From positions 1 through 64,000 of the forward strand of contig JAGCWX010000016.1 in the NCBI GenBank assembly GCA_017961585.1: a stretch of 64,000 bases of DNA, in the 5' to 3' direction. The notes beneath the pieces are model-generated. The model saw only the letters and a list, made by a program, of their open reading frames with translations. It was not told the DNA's origin and searched no databases. Below, piece after piece: positions 62,521-64,000 of the stretch; the stretch's first letter is position 1; each line of letters starts with the position of its first letter. The DNA comes from Elusimicrobiaceae bacterium (GTDB taxonomy: Bacteria > Elusimicrobiota > Elusimicrobia > Elusimicrobiales > Elusimicrobiaceae). The translations under genes and the position numbers were made by a program.

Positions 62521-64000
62521 TGATTCGTTTCTTCCATTCGCAAATTAATTGCAACGCGGCCAACGGGGTAAGTTTATCCGGGTCCGCCATTTTGATTTCT
62601 TCTACGATAGGCGAAGAAAATAAATCTTTCACCATGTCTTGTTCTTTGGCAGAGATTTTGACCCCTTTTTTGGCCTCTAAATCTTTTAATACTTTTTTAG
62701 CGCGCAACGTGCAAGCTGCCGGCAAACCGGCTAGTTCCGCCACGTGAATCCCGTACGACTGGTCCGCCGCACCGGGCTTAATTTGATACAAAAATGCCAA
62801 CTTGCTGTGGCCCTGTTCGTCCTTATATTCTTGCGCTTCTACGTGAAAATTTTTCACCCGTGCGTATTTGTTTTCCAAGTCAATTAGTTCAAAATAGTGT
62901 GTAGCAAAAATAACCTTGGCCCCACCCTTGGGTTTGTATAGATATTCCACAATCGCCCAGGCAATAGAAATGCCATCAAACGTAGAAGTACCGCGCCCCA
63001 CTTCATCCAACAAAATCAAACTGCGCGGCGTCATGGAAGCTAAAATATGGGCGGTTTCGTTCATTTCCACCATAAAGGTGGAATTACCGCGGCTTAACGC
63101 GTCATGCGCGCCGATACGTGTCATAATCCGGTCCACCAGCCCCATGTGTGCATGTTGAGCAGGCACAAAACTTCCCATTTGGGCTAAAATTACAATAATA
63201 GCGGTTTGCTTTAAAAATACACTTTTTCCACCCATATTGGGGCCGGTAATAAGCATAATTTGATTTTCCGGCGTGCCGATATGAATCCCGTTGGGCACAA
63301 ACTGCCCGGCCGGCAAAATGTTTTCCACCAACGGATGGCGGCCGTTTTCGTAATACAGTTCGGTGCTATTATCCACCACAGGTTTTGTGTAGTTGCCTTT
63401 CAGCGCGCACAACGCCAACGCCTCATATACATCCAGTTCCGACACAATCCGCGCAAACTGTTTAAAAGCCCCCAAGTGCTGGGCCAGGGTTTCTCTTAAG
63501 GCGTCAAACAAAGCGGCTTCCAAACGCAAAATCTTTTGCTCGGCGTGAGTGATTTTATCTTCCAATTGTTTGAGTTCTTCCGTGATAAAGCGCTCGGCAT
63601 TGACTAGGGTTTGCTTGCGCACATACCCATAGGGAACCTTGGAAAGGTGCGATTTGGTGACTTCAAAATAATATCCAAAGACGGAATTGACGCCTACTTT
63701 TAGAGTAGAAATTCCGGTTTTGGCGCGTTCGCGCTCGCAAATTTCGTTCAGTGTGTCGCGGGAATTGGCTTTTAGCGCGCGCAGTTCATCCAAGTCCGCG
63801 TTATAGCCAGCGCGGATGACATCCCCGTCGGACAAATGCAAGGGCGGGGCCTCGTTAATGGCACTATACAACAAGCGCGACATTTCTTCCAATGTAGGAT
63901 AAATAGCATCAAATTCTGCCTTGAGGTGCGGGGCAATTTGCGGATAATTTTTAAACCATTGATCAATGGCTTGCACATTCAGTAGCGAGCGGCGCAACCC
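62513..64000 (-). CDS. mutS: DNA mismatch recognition protein MutS, C-terminal part, cut by window edge
   Basis: About 495 residues are present; the frame is open at the right edge, so the N-terminal mismatch-binding half lies outside. Seen: lever and clamp (about the first 230 residues), Walker [16 protein letters not shown], Walker [17 protein letters not shown], and HYFELI. It recognises mispairs and recruits MutL. The stop overlaps the mutL start, the standard mutS-mutL order. The C-terminus after the ATPase ([17 protein letters not shown]) is usual. Confidence 0.97.
   Translation of the reverse strand, partial: GLRRSLLNVQAIDQWFKNYPQIAPHLKAEFDAIYPTLEEMSRLLYSAINEAPPLHLSDGDVIRAGYNADLDELRALKANSRDTLNEICERERAKTGISTLKVGVNSVFGYYFEVTKSHLSKVPYGYVRKQTLVNAERFITEELKQLEDKITHAEQKILRLEAALFDALRETLAQHLGAFKQFARIVSELDVYEALALCALKGNYTKPVVDNSTELYYENGRHPLVENILPAGQFVPNGIHIGTPENQIMLITGPNMGGKSVFLKQTAIIVILAQMGSFVPAQHAHMGLVDRIMTRIGAHDALSRGNSTFMVEMNETAHILASMTPRSLILLDEVGRGTSTFDGISIAWAIVEYLYKPKGGAKVIFATHYFELIDLENKYARVKNFHVEAQEYKDEQGHSKLAFLYQIKPGAADQSYGIHVAELAGLPAACTLRAKKVLKDLEAKKGVKISAKEQDMVKDLFSSPIVEEIKMADPDKLTPLAALQLICEWKKRINE

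Noticed and set aside
1-64000. CRISPR array, rRNA operon, transposase or integrase
   Set aside because: No regularly spaced repeats, no rRNA sequence and no such protein motifs were found.

Overview
This 64 kb window is chromosomal DNA from a Gram-negative, fermentative bacterium. Evidence for an outer membrane with lipopolysaccharide is the LptF/LptG pair and two outer-membrane barrel proteins that end in Phe. GC is near 48%, with two clearly AT-rich inserts. A type IV pilin-like gene, a NifU/NifS pair, a phosphate butyryltransferase/butyrate kinase pair and the overall protein style suggest a gut member of the Elusimicrobiota. That placement is an inference from remembered protein character, not from a search. 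No rRNA, CRISPR array, integrase or transposase is visible.

Layout. 1-2.7 kb is the edge of an accessory region: the N-terminal part of a type I restriction HsdR (running off the left edge), a divergent AT-rich unknown gene, and a gene-free stretch full of short inverted repeats, ending at two divergent tRNA genes (CAT anticodon and Gln-CTG). 3-11.4 kb holds a possible small RNA, an ankyrin protein, lysS, an AT-rich orphan, a palindromic-repeat cluster, rpsT, a UvrC lacking its C-terminal domain, a small exported protein and lptF-lptG. 11.5-20.9 kb holds a 1,792-residue SprA-like outer-membrane protein, comF, radC, a lone lipoamide dehydrogenase and trmJ. 20.9-31.7 kb holds a membrane-anchored DEAH helicase, buk-ptb, an M23 peptidase, two tandem P-loop proteins, a SEC-C protein, a pilin, yajQ and a NupG-type transporter. 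31.7-43 kb holds a receiver protein, phosphohexomutase, tmRNA, a YacP-type nuclease, tRNA-Leu, psd-pssA, rplM-rpsI, dus with two 5'-nucleotidase-like genes, and nifU-nifS. 43-57.4 kb holds nadK-recN, two envelope genes, glycerate kinase, and a long leftward housekeeping operon (hpt-ftsH-glmM-pdxJ-glmS-nnrD-hydrolase-gph). 57.5-64 kb holds two tandem exported TIKI/ChaN-like proteins and mutS-mutL.

How genes work together. Phospholipid synthesis (PssA makes phosphatidylserine, Psd decarboxylates it), UDP-GlcNAc precursor supply (GlmS, GlmM), LPS export (LptFG), Fe-S assembly (NifS, NifU), mismatch repair with an endonuclease-type MutL, and butyryl-CoA to butyrate with ATP formation (Ptb, Buk) are each encoded as compact units, often with 1-8 nt overlaps.

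The most unusual sequence-level signal is promoter placement. In at least seven genes a -10 hexamer (TAAAAT, TACAAT or TATAAT, usually after TGC or TTG) sits exactly six bases before the ATG and there is no Shine-Dalgarno sequence, which predicts leaderless mRNAs. Other points of interest are the SprA-like protein, the truncated UvrC, an unusual tmRNA tag, a catalytically degenerate 5'-nucleotidase paralogue beside an intact one, and the tandem exported TIKI-like pair.
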